DNA of 64,000 bases from an uncultured Flavobacteriales bacterium (GCA_902478645.1 CABSLV010000005.1:1-64000); one strand, 5' to 3'. Counted from the first letter of the stretch, positions 8,433 to 18,020 are shown. The notes: generated by a model not told the origin, from the letters alone. A program made the numbers and translations.

Positions 8433-10868
8433 TCAGAAACTATACGAAGCCGTAAAATACAACACCCGGGAACGATAGCCCTCGCGGGATACTTCGTTTT
8501 GCAACAAACCGTCGCCCGCATCGACCACCGAACGGGTCGTGGAGCGGAAGGAATTGAACACGTCGGTAAGGCGGACAAAAAGATTCATCCGCCCTTCGAG
8601 CAAACTGTACCGCAAGCCGGCGTCCATCGTCCCGATCGGATCGACCGTTCCCTGGATGAGGGTCTGACGCCCCGAATAACGCCCCAGGAGCATGGCGGTC
8701 AAGTGGTCGTTCACTTGGAAGTTGGCCGACATTTTGGCCGTGAAATTGATCCCCGAAGCATTCCAGAAGGTGTTCTCCCCCCGGGAATAGTCCGCATAGT
8801 AGGCATTGAGGCTGCCCGAAAGGTCCAGGCGATCCCACAACTGGAGCGAGGCGATGAGTTCCGTGCCGAGGAAATACGACGAGCCGTAATTCTTGTACGT
8901 ATTGTAAAGCACCCCGCGGGTTTGCTCCCCGGTCACGGGATGGATGGGCGTGAGGTACGACTGGATCACATCCTGGTTGTAGTTGTAATACGCCGAAAGA
9001 CTTACGTCGAGTTCGTCCCACACCCCATGGAAGGTCAGCTCCAACGAATGGTTGTACTCGGGCCGCAGGAAGGGATTGCCCACGCTGGGGCGGGCCGGGT
9101 TGGTCGATACCGCGTTGGGGTTCAACTGACGGGTATCGGGACGGGCTACCCGGGACGAATAGGACAACATCAAGGACCGATTCCGATCTACCCGCCAGAT
9201 GAGGCTGGCCGAGGGAAACACGTTGAGGCTGTCGTTGAGATGGCGGTAACCGCCGGTGCCGTCCTCCTGGAGCAGGGAGCGCACCTGCGATTTCCAATAT
9301 TCGCCCCGCAGACCGACCGAGGCGGTCAGCGCGCCGAACGTGCGGCTGTAAGTAAGGTAAAGGGCATATACGTCTTCATCGAACTGGAAATGAGACGTCG
9401 TTACGGTTTCAAGGGGAGGGATGGGCGAAGGCATCCGGGAGATACTCCGGTCGTAGTACGGATTGTCCATCGTGCGGAGGTTGGCACTCACCCCGGCTTC
9501 CCACTTGTACCGGTCCCGCTGATAGGTATAGTCCACCCGCGCCGAGAAATACGAATAGTCGTTGCGATAGTGCGAGGTATCGACCACTCCGTCCGGCATG
9601 AAGGGCGAGGCTTTGACGGTAAAGTCCTGCGCAAACTCGGTGTCGGCTCCCGTATGGTCTATCTCGTAATTCACGTCCGCTTCCAGACGGCTGCTATTGT
9701 CGAAGGAATGGCTCAAGTGCGCTCCGGTAGTAAAGAAATCCATCCGGCTGGCGGAATACGCCGCGCTGGAATACGCCGAGGAAGGCTCCGCGTCGGAAGC
9801 TGCCGCGAAGGAACGGCTGTCGATGTCCATCTTCGAAGCGCGCCAGGCGTTGCGGTAAGCAGCGCTGTAAGAGATTTGCGTGCGGGAGGATATATCGTAG
9901 TCCACCCCGGCTTTCACCTCGTGGAGCCGTCCCAGGTAGTAGCCGCCTACCTGCTGGGCGCTGGTCGCCGGATCCCCCTGCTCGGGCGAAGAGGGGATGT
10001 CGGTTTTGGAAACCTCGCCCGTGATCACACTCTTGTTCTGGAAAAAGGTGTACGCCCCCCAGATGTTTACCTTCTCCCACCGGCGATTGACGTTCAGGGC
10101 CAGGTCGTACTTTTCCCCCGTACCCACCCCGGCATCCACCGAGGCGCCGAAGCCTTGTTTCCGGCTCTTGGTCGTTACGATGTTGACGATACCCGAAGGA
10201 CCGTCGGGGTATTCCTTGGCCGAGGGACTGGTGATGAATTCCACCCGCGCCACGGACGAAGCGGGCAGCAGGTTGAGCAGTTCCATCGAATTGACATTGG
10301 TCGGGCGCCCGTCGATGAAATACCGCACGTTGGACGAGCCGCGCAGGGTCATGTTTCCTTTCAGATCGGTACAGGCCGACGGCAGGTTGTTCATCAGGTC
10401 TTTCGACGCATTGCCCGAAGTCTGAAGGTCGCCCCCCACATAGACGGTACGCTGCCCCAGCCGGGTACGCACCGAGGACACCCGCGGGGTAACCACTACA
10501 TCGGAAAGCAAACGGTATTCGGGTTCAAGGGCCAAGGACAAGGCAACCGACGACGACACTTCCACCGCCTGGCTTCGTGCGGGGCGATAACCCGACAGGC
10601 CCGCCTCGATGCAATACGACCCTTCCGGAAGACGGTCGAAGGTGTAATACCCCTGGTCGTCGCACGTCGTCTTGCGCACCTGGAGTCCTGTGCCCGCCTC
10701 GTACAACACGACCCAAGCCCCGGGGAGCGATTCCCCGGAAAGCCTGTCGGTGATCTGTACGCCGATCGAAGGCCCCGAAGGACGGGCGGATACATTTTCT
10801 TCCTGCACCCCGTTCGCTGCGGCGAAGAGGGCAAACGACAAAAAATACAGTAAAAACAGCTTCTTCAT
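8433..10868 (-). CDS. Outer-membrane TonB-dependent-type receptor with carboxypeptidase-regulatory domain
   Basis: An 811-residue outer-membrane protein. Residues 1-18 look like a signal peptide (MKKLFLLYFLSFALFAAA). Residues about 32-110 resemble the CarboxypepD regulatory-like fold common in Bacteroidota receptors (ITDRLSGESLPGAWVVL, then GYYTFDRLPEGSYCIE). A plug-like region follows (LMNNLPSACTDLKGNMTLRGSSNVRYFIDGRP region, about 150-195), then a long aromatic-rich beta-barrel ending in an aromatic residue (TASYSF), as barrel proteins do. It best fits the outer-membrane beta-barrel 3 family related to TonB receptors. There is no SusD partner, so it is not a classical glycan-uptake pair and the substrate is unknown. 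MarC lies 34 bp upstream on the same strand, so co-transcription is possible. Confidence 0.88.
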   Translation of the reverse strand: MKKLFLLYFLSFALFAAANGVQEENVSARPSGPSIGVQITDRLSGESLPGAWVVLYEAGTGLQVRKTTCDDQGYYTFDRLPEGSYCIEAGLSGYRPARSQAVEVSSSVALSLALEPEYRLLSDVVVTPRVSSVRTRLGQRTVYVGGDLQTSGNASKDLMNNLPSACTDLKGNMTLRGSSNVRYFIDGRPTNVNSMELLNLLPASSVARVEFITSPSAKEYPDGPSGIVNIVTTKSRKQGFGASVDAGVGTGEKYDLALNVNRRWEKVNIWGAYTFFQNKSVITGEVSKTDIPSSPEQGDPATSAQQVGGYYLGRLHEVKAGVDYDISSRTQISYSAAYRNAWRASKMDIDSRSFAAASDAEPSSAYSSAAYSASRMDFFTTGAHLSHSFDNSSRLEADVNYEIDHTGADTEFAQDFTVKASPFMPDGVVDTSHYRNDYSYFSARVDYTYQRDRYKWEAGVSANLRTMDNPYYDRSISRMPSPIPPLETVTTSHFQFDEDVYALYLTYSRTFGALTASVGLRGEYWKSQVRSLLQEDGTGGYRHLNDSLNVFPSASLIWRVDRNRSLMLSYSSRVARPDTRQLNPNAVSTNPARPSVGNPFLRPEYNHSLELTFHGVWDELDVSLSAYYNYNQDVIQSYLTPIHPVTGEQTRGVLYNTYKNYGSSYFLGTELIASLQLWDRLDLSGSLNAYYADYSRGENTFWNASGINFTAKMSANFQVNDHLTAMLLGRYSGRQTLIQGTVDPIGTMDAGLRYSLLEGRMNLFVRLTDVFNSFRSTTRSVVDAGDGLLQNEVSREGYRSRVLYFTASYSF

Positions 10869-10902
10869 CTGGATACTTACGGATACAGAAGCGAGAGAGA
10901 AG

Positions 10903-11481
10903 CTACAGGAGGGTTTTTAGGTTGGTAGTAAACATCTGAATGGCAATGGCCAGCAGGATAATGCCGAAAATCCGGCGCAAAACCGACAGACCGTTCTTGC
11001 CGATCATCCGTTCGATGGACGAGGCCTTTTTGATCACCACATAGACCAGCAGCAGGTTGAGCACGATACCGATGATCACGCTTGCCAGCGAATACTGCGA
11101 GCGCAGCGACAGGATCGTGGTCAGGCTGCCCGCCCCGGCGATCAGCGGAAAAGCCAAAGGCACGATGGAAGCCGTTTCAGGCTGTTCGTCCTTGAAGAGC
11201 TGGATACCCAGGATCATCTCCATCGCAAAGAAGAAAATGACCAGCGCACCGGCTACCGCAAAGGCATTGACCGAAATCCCGATGTAGTGCAACATCCCCT
11301 CACCGAAGAACACGAACAGGATCATGATGATCCCCGCGGCCCAAGCCGCTTTTCCGGCCTGAAGGCCTCCGGCCTTTTTCTTCAGATCGAGAATCACGGG
11401 AATACTGCCCACGATATCGATCACCACGAAGAGCGTCATGGTGATCAGGGTGATGTCTTTGATGTGCTTCAAAAAATCCAT
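10903..11481 (-). CDS. MarC-family integral membrane protein
   Basis: A 192-residue inner-membrane protein with about six hydrophobic segments. The first segment TLITMTLFVVIDIVGSIPVIL, the NAFAVAGALVIFFFAMEMILG region and the PLAFPLIAGAGSLTTILSL stretch are diagnostic of MarC/UPF0056. The family function is unsettled; an early link to multiple antibiotic resistance was not upheld and a transport role is usually assumed. Start at ATG 11481. It precedes the outer-membrane receptor gene on the same strand with a 34-bp gap. Confidence 0.92.
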   Translation of the reverse strand: MDFLKHIKDITLITMTLFVVIDIVGSIPVILDLKKKAGGLQAGKAAWAAGIIMILFVFFGEGMLHYIGISVNAFAVAGALVIFFFAMEMILGIQLFKDEQPETASIVPLAFPLIAGAGSLTTILSLRSQYSLASVIIGIVLNLLLVYVVIKKASSIERMIGKNGLSVLRRIFGIILLAIAIQMFTTNLKTLL

Positions 11482-11685
11482 ATCCGCAAATTTTTAGATG
11501 ATCGTCAAAATTCACTGCAAATATGAGGATTTTTTTGGGATTTCCGCAAAAACCATCCTATGTTTCTCTTCGTTTCGAGTTACGGTGCAAAGTACGCCCG
11601 AAAAAGTCCCTGCGGACAATCGCTACTTGTAGTGATTTTGACCGGAGAAACGGGAAAAACGGATATGTTAATTTCCACAGAAAAC

Positions 11686-11749
11686 TTGTAAGGCCCGAAA
11701 AAGCGAAATACTTTTGTCAATCATTTGATTGCTTCGATCGCTTGAAGCA
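11686..11749 (+). promoter_or_regulatory. Promoter and probable TetR operator of the efflux operon
   Basis: TTG (11686-11688) and TACTTTTG (11709-11716) are separated by 20 bp and match the Bacteroidota -33/-7 pattern well. Directly after the -7 box are two inverted repeats: CAATCA-TT-TGATTG (11718-11731) and TGCTTC-8 bp-GAAGCA (11730-11749). They cover the expected transcription start, where a TetR repressor would block initiation. The tetR ATG is at 11762. The remaining upstream part of this 280-bp gap (11482-11685) shows nothing else I can identify. Confidence 0.65.
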
Positions 11750-11761
11750 AACACTTGATCC

Positions 11762-12376
11762 ATGAGCACCGCCGGAAACAACGTCGAACAAGACATCGTA
11801 AATGCCGCACAGGACATCTTCGTCGAGAAAGGCTACGACGGAGCCACCATGCGCGAGATCGCAGCCCGTGCCGGGATCAACATCTCGATGCTGCACTACT
11901 ACTTCCGCAGCAAGGACAATCTGTTCGACATCGTCTTCAACCGCGTATTCCAACGCCTGTACGGACGCATCTTCGAAGTGATGGCTTCCTCGGAAGACTT
12001 GTTCACCAAACTGCAGACCATCGTGGGACTCTACCTCCAGGCCGTCTCCGAAAACCCTCGCGTGCCCGGTTTCATCCTCAACGAAGTCAACCGCCGCCCG
12101 GTAGGCAACGGCCGGCTGGCCGACTACAAACGGCTCATCCACGAACACGTGAAAATCTTCCAGGAACAGCTCGACCGCGCCGCCCGGGAAGGTACCATCC
12201 GCCCCGTGGGCGTGATGGAACTCTTTGTCGATATCGAATCACTGTGTGTATATCCTTTTCTCACTTTTCCGCTATGGCAAAAACTCTTCGACATTACCCA
12301 AACCGATTTCACCCGAATCGTTCTCTCTCGCCGGGAGACATTCGCACAAAACCTGATCAAATCTCTCGAAAAATGA
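11762..12376 (+). CDS. TetR/AcrR-family repressor of the adjacent efflux operon
   Basis: A 204-residue DNA-binding regulator. The N-terminal helix-turn-helix covers about residues 10-56 (DIVNAAQDIFVEKGYDGATM, then EIAARAGINISMLHYYFRSKDNLF), the standard TetR signature. The C-terminal ligand-binding and dimerisation half is variable, as expected. Its stop overlaps the ATG of the TolC gene by four bases (ATGA), so the two are translationally coupled. Two palindromes over the promoter (11718-11749) are candidate operators for self-repression. The inducer is unknown; by analogy it would be a compound exported by the pump. Confidence 0.93.
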   Translation: MSTAGNNVEQDIVNAAQDIFVEKGYDGATMREIAARAGINISMLHYYFRSKDNLFDIVFNRVFQRLYGRIFEVMASSEDLFTKLQTIVGLYLQAVSENPRVPGFILNEVNRRPVGNGRLADYKRLIHEHVKIFQEQLDRAAREGTIRPVGVMELFVDIESLCVYPFLTFPLWQKLFDITQTDFTRIVLSRRETFAQNLIKSLEK

Positions 12377-13872
12377 ACCTGCGCACCGTTTCCTTCCTCC
12401 TCGGAGCGATCCTCCTGTCCGCCTTTGCGCCGACAGCCTCCGCCCAAGCCGCTTATTCGCTGCAGCAATGCCGCCAGATGGCCCTGGAAAACAACAAGCA
12501 GATGGGCATCATGAGCCAAAAGATGATCCAGGCTACCGAAGAGCGCAAAGCCGCCGCCACCAAACGCCTGCCTTCGATCTCGGCCACCGGAGCCTATCTG
12601 TTCAACAGCCGGGAGACCTCGCTCATCGCCCACGACATGATGCTGCCCATCGGATCGGTAGCCCCGGACGGGAGCTTCACCTTCACGCCCGACCAGGTAA
12701 ACAACAGCTTTACCACCATCGACGGGCAAGTGGTTCCGCTGGACGCCTCCGGACAGCCGTTCGACCCGCGGACCAACCCCGAAAAGATCCTCTGGAAACA
12801 GTACACCACCATCCCGAAAGACCAGCTCACCTTCGACACCCGCAACGTATTCGCCGGGGCGATCACCCTGGCCCAACCGGTGTACATGGGCGGCAAGATC
12901 CAGGCCTACAACCGCATCGCACGCATGGCGGAAACCCTCTCGGTCCATCAGCGGGATGCCGCTGCCTCGCAGGTGATCCTCTCGACCGACCAGGCCTACT
13001 GGGGCATCGTTTCGCTCACGCACAAGAAACACTTGGCCGAAAGCCTGCTCGCCCTGCTCGAGAAGCTGCAGAAGGATGTCGCCGCCATGAAACGCGAAGG
13101 GGTCGCCACCCGTTCGGACGAACTCTCGGTCGAGGTGCAGCTGAACCAGGCACGGATGTCCCTCACCCAGGTCGAAGACGGTCTGACCCTCTCCAAGATG
13201 AACCTGGCGATGATCTGCGGGCTGCCCCTCGGGGAAGATTTCACCCTCTCGGACAGCATCGTCGTGAGCCAGCCTGACCCCGCCCCGATCACCGACGTGC
13301 AACGGGCCGTGGAAAACCGGCAGGAGATCCAGAGCCTCACCCTGGCCGTGGACATGTACCGGGAAAAGGAAAACGTCACCCGTTCGGACTACCTGCCTTC
13401 GCTGGCGCTCACGGGCAGCTATCTGCTCTCCTCGCCCAATCTCTACAACGGTTTCTCCTTCTCGCCCAAAGGGATGTTCAACCTCGGGGTAATGCTCAAG
13501 GTGCCCATCTTCAGCTGGAACGAACGGGGACACAAGATGAAGATCGCCCGGGCCGACACCGAGATCGCCCGTTTGGAGTTGGATGAGGCGAAGGAAAAAG
13601 TAGAACTCCAGATCCACCAGAGCGAGTTTTACCTCAACTCCGCCCGCAAAAAGGCGGAGATGACCGCCTCCAACCTGGCCAAAGCCGTCGAAAACCTCCG
13701 CCAGGCCCAACTCTCCTTCCGCGAAGGAGTGGCCACGCTGACCAACGTTTTCGAGGCCCAAACCGCGTGGCTTTCGGCCAGTTCACAGCAGATCGACGCG
13801 CAGATCGACCTGACCATGGCACGGGTTTACCTGCTCAACGCCACCGGCCAACTGGTCCCCTCCACCCTTTGA
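12373..13872 (+). CDS. TolC-family outer-membrane efflux protein
   Basis: A 499-residue outer-membrane channel protein. Residues 1-25 are a signal peptide ending in TASAQA. The rest has the OEP/TolC repeat pattern: a long helical hairpin (YSLQQCRQMALENNKQMGIM at the mature start), a second repeat near residues 310-350 (AVENRQEIQSLTLAVDMYRE), and a C-terminal helix (LTNVFEAQTAWLSASSQQID). TolC proteins form the outer-membrane exit duct of tripartite pumps. The start was set at the ATG overlapping the tetR stop; a longer open frame runs upstream but it lies over tetR in another frame. The HlyD and permease genes downstream complete the pump. Confidence 0.94.
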   Translation: MNLRTVSFLLGAILLSAFAPTASAQAAYSLQQCRQMALENNKQMGIMSQKMIQATEERKAAATKRLPSISATGAYLFNSRETSLIAHDMMLPIGSVAPDGSFTFTPDQVNNSFTTIDGQVVPLDASGQPFDPRTNPEKILWKQYTTIPKDQLTFDTRNVFAGAITLAQPVYMGGKIQAYNRIARMAETLSVHQRDAAASQVILSTDQAYWGIVSLTHKKHLAESLLALLEKLQKDVAAMKREGVATRSDELSVEVQLNQARMSLTQVEDGLTLSKMNLAMICGLPLGEDFTLSDSIVVSQPDPAPITDVQRAVENRQEIQSLTLAVDMYREKENVTRSDYLPSLALTGSYLLSSPNLYNGFSFSPKGMFNLGVMLKVPIFSWNERGHKMKIARADTEIARLELDEAKEKVELQIHQSEFYLNSARKKAEMTASNLAKAVENLRQAQLSFREGVATLTNVFEAQTAWLSASSQQIDAQIDLTMARVYLLNATGQLVPSTL

Positions 13873-13972
13873 ACGACTTTTTGCAAAACGACATAAAAAC
13901 AACCTCCAAACCTTCATAAAACCGCCCTGTGCGGAAAACCGACAAGACCAACGATAAACCAACCAGACGAAC

Positions 13973-14983
13973 ATGGAAGAAAACAAAGAAAAAACGAACG
14001 ACAAGAGCATGGTAACGGGCTTTATCGTCACCATCGCTGCCATCGTGGTAGTCGCCCTGGTAGGCGTACTGTTCCTGCAACCCAAAGACCCGTACATCCA
14101 GGGACAGGCCGACGCCGATCAGGTTCGCATATCCAGCAAAGTACCGGGCCGGATAGAAAGCCTCCTGGTCGAGGAAGGCCAGAGCGTCCGCCAGGGAGAT
14201 ACCCTGGGCCGTCTCTACATTCCCGACATTGAAGCCAAGAAAGCACAGGCCGCCGCCGCCCTTTCCGCCGCGCAGGCCCAGAGCAAAAAAGCCCAAAAGG
14301 GCGCCCGCAGCGAACAGATAACCGCCGCCTATCAAGTATGGCAGAAAGCGGTTGCCGGGCTGGAAATCGCCGAGAAATCCTATCGCCGGATGGAAAACCT
14401 CTTCGGGGAAGGCGTGGTAACCGCCCAGAAACGCGACGAAGCCCTGGCCAACTACAAAGCGATGCAGGCCAGCGAGCGAGCCGCCCGTTCGCAGTACGAC
14501 ATGGCGGTCAACGGCGCGGAACGGGAGGATCGCGAAGCGGCTTCCGCCCTGGTGGAACGCGCACAGGGAGCCATGAGCGAAATCGAATCCTACATCGACG
14601 AGTCGATCCTCATCAGCCCCATCGACGGCGAGGTGTCGGACATCTTCCCCCTCGAAGGCGAACTGGTGGGTACCGGAGCGCCCATCATGAACATTCTGGA
14701 CATGGAAAACCTCTGGGTGTCGTTCAACGTACGCGAGGACGAACTCGGGGCCTTGAAAATGGGACAGGAGATCTCGGCCCGCATCCCGGCCTTGGACGAC
14801 CAGACCGTAACGCTGAAGGTTACCTACCTGAAAGACCTCGGTTCGTACGCCACCTGGAAAGCGACCAAGACCAACGGACAGTACGACATCAAGACTTTCG
14901 AGGTGCGCGCCCGGCCCACCGCTCCCGTCGAGGGACTTCGTCCGGGCATGACGGTGCTGCTGGAGCGCAAATCGCTGAAGTAA
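13973..14983 (+). CDS. HlyD/EmrA-family membrane fusion protein
   Basis: A 336-residue periplasmic adaptor linking inner-membrane permeases to TolC. A single N-terminal membrane anchor covers about residues 15-38 (GFIVTIAAIVVVALVGVLFL). The first lipoyl half-motif follows (VRISSKVPGRIESLLVEEGQ), then a long alpha-hairpin, and the second half near residue 205 (DESILISPIDGEVSDIFPLE). The C-terminal beta-barrel ends GLRPGMTVLLERKSLK. It lies 100 bp after the TolC gene and 115 bp before the first permease. Confidence 0.93.
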   Translation: MEENKEKTNDKSMVTGFIVTIAAIVVVALVGVLFLQPKDPYIQGQADADQVRISSKVPGRIESLLVEEGQSVRQGDTLGRLYIPDIEAKKAQAAAALSAAQAQSKKAQKGARSEQITAAYQVWQKAVAGLEIAEKSYRRMENLFGEGVVTAQKRDEALANYKAMQASERAARSQYDMAVNGAEREDREAASALVERAQGAMSEIESYIDESILISPIDGEVSDIFPLEGELVGTGAPIMNILDMENLWVSFNVREDELGALKMGQEISARIPALDDQTVTLKVTYLKDLGSYATWKATKTNGQYDIKTFEVRARPTAPVEGLRPGMTVLLERKSLK

Positions 14984-15098
14984 CCCTCCCGCTCGGAGGA
15001 AAACCGAAAGCGGGGAAACTCCGCAAAAGCCTCGAATGAAAAACAAAGAACACCGAAGCCCAAACCGATAACCTTTCGTTATCAAAAAGAACGAACCC

Positions 15099-16280
15099 AT
15101 GAAAGACATCCGGGAAACAACCCGCCACATCGGAGAAATCGCCCGACGGGAAATCGGCATCCTGCGACGGGACAGAATCTATCTGCTCTCGATGGTGATC
15201 GCCCCCCTGCTGTGCGCGGTATTCTTCCTCACCCTGATGGGAAGCGGACTGCCGAAAGACCTGCCGGTAGCCATCGTCGATCAGGATGGAAGCAGCGTCT
15301 CGCGCAACATCATCCGGCAGGTGGACGCTTTCCAACAGAGCGATGTGGTCGCCGTAACCCCCGACTTTTACCAAGCGCGGAAAATGATGCAGCGGGGCGA
15401 AGTCTATGCCATCCTGGTGATCCCCAAAGGCTTGGAACACGACGCTTCGAGCGGACGGCAACCCACCCTGGACTACTACACCAACAACTCGTTCCTGATC
15501 GCCGGCTCGCTGCTCTACCGCGACCTGCGGACGATGTCGGTACTGGCCTCCGGAGCTGCCCAGTTGCAAGTGGGACAGGCCCGGGGAAAGACCGATGCTC
15601 AAGTAATGGCGCAGATACAACCCATCGTGGTCGATACCCATCCCATCGGCAACCCGTGGCTCAACTACTCGGTGTACCTGTCCAACATCCTGCTGCCGGG
15701 CGTATTGGGACTGATCATTTTCATCACCACGGTATACAGCATCGGCACCGAGATCAAGTACGGCGGCGCACGACGCCTGCTGGAAATGTCCCAAGGTTCG
15801 GTTTCGGTCGCCCTGGCCGGAAAACTGCTGCCGCACACGATCGTCTTCTATGCCGTGGGAGCAGCCATGCTGACGGTGATGTACGGCCTGTTGGGTTTTC
15901 CCCATCAGTCGGGCATCCTGCCGATGCTGTTGCTGATGCTGCTCTTTGTCCTCTCCGCCCAGGCGTTGGGCATCGTGATGATCGGCCTGCTGCCCGATTT
16001 CCGTTTGGGCATCAGTTTTGCCAGCCTGTGGGGAGTCATTTCGTTTTCGATCTCGGGCTTTTCCTTCCCGGTGAGCGCCATGCACCCCATGCTGCAGGCC
16101 TTGAGCAACCTGTTTCCCTTGCGACACTATTTTTTGGTGTATGTGGATCAGGCGCTCAACGGACTTCCCTTGAGTTATTCCGCCGGACATTTGGCCTGTC
16201 TGGCGGCCTTCTGCCTGCTTCCCCTGCCGCTGCTGGGACGCCTGCGCCATGCCCTCCAACACGCTAAATACCGCATATGA
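15099..16280 (+). CDS. ABC-2 type permease (first of pair)
   Basis: A 393-residue inner-membrane protein of the ABC-2 (YhgE/YhiI-like) permease type. It has one N-terminal membrane segment (IYLLSMVIAPLLCAVFFLTL), a large periplasmic domain (about residues 50-195), then about five C-terminal segments with the conserved stretch FSISGFSFPVSAMHPMLQAL. Such permeases normally work with an ABC ATPase, and none is encoded in this operon. Its stop overlaps the start of the second permease by four bases. It is probably exported together with HlyD and TolC as a tripartite efflux system. Confidence 0.9.
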   Translation: MKDIRETTRHIGEIARREIGILRRDRIYLLSMVIAPLLCAVFFLTLMGSGLPKDLPVAIVDQDGSSVSRNIIRQVDAFQQSDVVAVTPDFYQARKMMQRGEVYAILVIPKGLEHDASSGRQPTLDYYTNNSFLIAGSLLYRDLRTMSVLASGAAQLQVGQARGKTDAQVMAQIQPIVVDTHPIGNPWLNYSVYLSNILLPGVLGLIIFITTVYSIGTEIKYGGARRLLEMSQGSVSVALAGKLLPHTIVFYAVGAAMLTVMYGLLGFPHQSGILPMLLLMLLFVLSAQALGIVMIGLLPDFRLGISFASLWGVISFSISGFSFPVSAMHPMLQALSNLFPLRHYFLVYVDQALNGLPLSYSAGHLACLAAFCLLPLPLLGRLRHALQHAKYRI

Positions 16281-17497
16281 CGATGAACGAGAAGAAGAAA
16301 CATCCGATCCTGGACACTCTGCGCGACATTTACCGATGCGCGGCGCAGGAAATGCGGGCCATATTCGGCGACATCGGCGTGATGACCTTTATCTTCCTGG
16401 TCCCGCTGGCCTATCCTCTGCTCTACACGTTCCTCTATACCAACGAAACAGTACGCGAAGTGCCCACCGTAGCGGTGGACGAATCGCCCACGCCGCTGAG
16501 CCGCGAATTCATCCGCATGGTGGATGCCTCTCCGGATGTCAAGATCGATTACCGCGCCGCCGACCTCACCCAGGCACAACAACTCCTGGCCCGCAAGAAA
16601 GCCTACGGCATCGTCTATATCCCGAGTGATTTCGAAAAGAAAATCGCCCGGGGAGAGCAGACGACCGTATCGCTGTATTGCGACATGAGCAGCCTGCTGT
16701 ACTACAAAGCTCTGCTGGCCACCCTGACGGATGTCTCGCTCGAGATGGGACGGGAGATCGAGATCCAAAACATGGCCGGAGCCTCGCGCGAGGAAGAACT
16801 GACCAGTTCGATGCCGATCGAAAACCGCTGGACGACGATGTACAACGTCCACTCGGGATTTGCCGCGTTCCTGATCCCGGCCATCCTGATGGTCATCCTC
16901 CAGCAGACGATGCTGCTGGGCATCGGCATGACCACCGGCACGGCGCGGCAGGAGCGCAACCTGCGCAAACTCCTGGCCTCGCCCCGGGGAAGCATCCTCG
17001 ATTCGATGGCGGGTCGAAGCGCCGCCTATACCCTGCTCTACATAGCCATCACAGCCTACATGATCGTCGTGGTACCGGGTATCTTTTCGATCCCGCGCGT
17101 GGGAGACATGGGGACAAAAGTCCTTTTCCTGCTTCCCTACATCCTGTCCTGCACTTTCTTTGCGATGTTCCTCGCCAGCGGACTGCGCACCCGGGAGTCG
17201 TGCATGCCGGCCTTCGTCTTCACGTCGGTGCCTTTCCTGTTCATCTCGGGGGTTTCCTGGCCCATGGCCGCCGTCCCGACCGTATGGAAGATCGTGGGAT
17301 GGTTCATTCCCTCCTCGCAAGCCATTCAAGGGTTTGTCAAGATAAACACGATGGGAGCCGAACTGGCGGACGTGCGGTTCGAATACCTTTCGTTGTGGGC
17401 ATTGACGCTCCTGTATGCAGGGTTGACCTATCTGGCCTACCGACGGCTCCAACGGCGCTACGGGACTCTCCCCCCGCTCAAATCGACACAGAACTAA
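16277..17497 (+). CDS. ABC-2 type permease (second of pair)
   Basis: A 406-residue paralogue-like partner of the preceding permease with the same layout: an N-terminal segment (VMTFIFLVPLAYPLLYTFLY), a periplasmic domain, and a C-terminal bundle with FLFISGVSWPMAAVPTVWKI. The pair presumably forms a heterodimer. The ATG at 16277 overlaps the previous stop; a second ATG six bases on would also serve. There is no Walker A/B sequence here or in the neighbours, so the energy source is not encoded locally. mscL follows 19 bp later, but its function is unrelated. Confidence 0.9.
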   Translation: MTMNEKKKHPILDTLRDIYRCAAQEMRAIFGDIGVMTFIFLVPLAYPLLYTFLYTNETVREVPTVAVDESPTPLSREFIRMVDASPDVKIDYRAADLTQAQQLLARKKAYGIVYIPSDFEKKIARGEQTTVSLYCDMSSLLYYKALLATLTDVSLEMGREIEIQNMAGASREEELTSSMPIENRWTTMYNVHSGFAAFLIPAILMVILQQTMLLGIGMTTGTARQERNLRKLLASPRGSILDSMAGRSAAYTLLYIAITAYMIVVVPGIFSIPRVGDMGTKVLFLLPYILSCTFFAMFLASGLRTRESCMPAFVFTSVPFLFISGVSWPMAAVPTVWKIVGWFIPSSQAIQGFVKINTMGAELADVRFEYLSLWALTLLYAGLTYLAYRRLQRRYGTLPPLKSTQN

Positions 17498-17516
17498 CTG
17501 CAAATCAAGATACACT

Positions 17517-17996
17517 ATGGGATTTATCCAAGAATTCAAAACATTCATCAGCCGGGGCAACGTCATCGACATGGCCGTGGGTGTTGTCATCGGTGCGGCC
17601 TTCGGAAAGATCGTCAATGCACTGGTGGCGCAAGTGATCATGCCGACCATCGGGTTCCTCACAGGGGGCATGGACTTTTCAAACATGGCCTGGACGATCC
17701 AGAAAGCCGATCCCGAGACGGGAAAAGCGGCTGTTTCGATCGGTTACGGGATGCTGATCCAGGTAACGATCGAGTTTCTGATCATCGCGCTGTCCATCTT
17801 CCTGGTCATGAAACTGATCAACAAACTCAAGACTTCCTCCGAACGGCTGGATTTCCTCAAGAAGAAAAATGCAGCCAAGGCTGCGGCAGACGCACCGGCC
17901 CCCACTCCCGCTCCGGGACCGACGGCGCAGGAGAAACTGCTGAGCGAGATCCTCGACGAACTCCGCAAGGCCAACGGAGAAAAAGGGAAAGCATAA
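17517..17996 (+). CDS. mscL: Large-conductance mechanosensitive channel MscL
   Basis: A 159-residue inner-membrane channel that opens under membrane tension during hypo-osmotic shock. TM1 includes GNVIDMAVGVVIGAAFGKIV (about residues 14-35), the gate-lining signature of MscL, and TM2 includes IEFLIIALSIFLVMKLINKL (about 83-103). The C-terminal helix ends AQEKLLSEILDELRK, the normal bundle region, but a proline/alanine-rich linker (residues about 120-140) lengthens it slightly. It follows the efflux permease closely and ends at a strong hairpin shared with the converging gene. Confidence 0.97.
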   Translation: MGFIQEFKTFISRGNVIDMAVGVVIGAAFGKIVNALVAQVIMPTIGFLTGGMDFSNMAWTIQKADPETGKAAVSIGYGMLIQVTIEFLIIALSIFLVMKLINKLKTSSERLDFLKKKNAAKAAADAPAPTPAPGPTAQEKLLSEILDELRKANGEKGKA

Positions 17997-18020
17997 CAGT
18001 TTTTTACGACCTGCAAGAAA

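Noticed and set aside
8013..10853. Long plus-strand open frame across the outer-membrane receptor
   Set aside because: It is antisense to a clear receptor gene, has no start context or recognisable domain, and extends into the end of the glycosyltransferase gene.
11755..12372. Upstream extension of the TolC gene over tetR
   Set aside because: The extension is in a different frame from a recognisable TetR protein, and the signal peptide of TolC begins at 12373.
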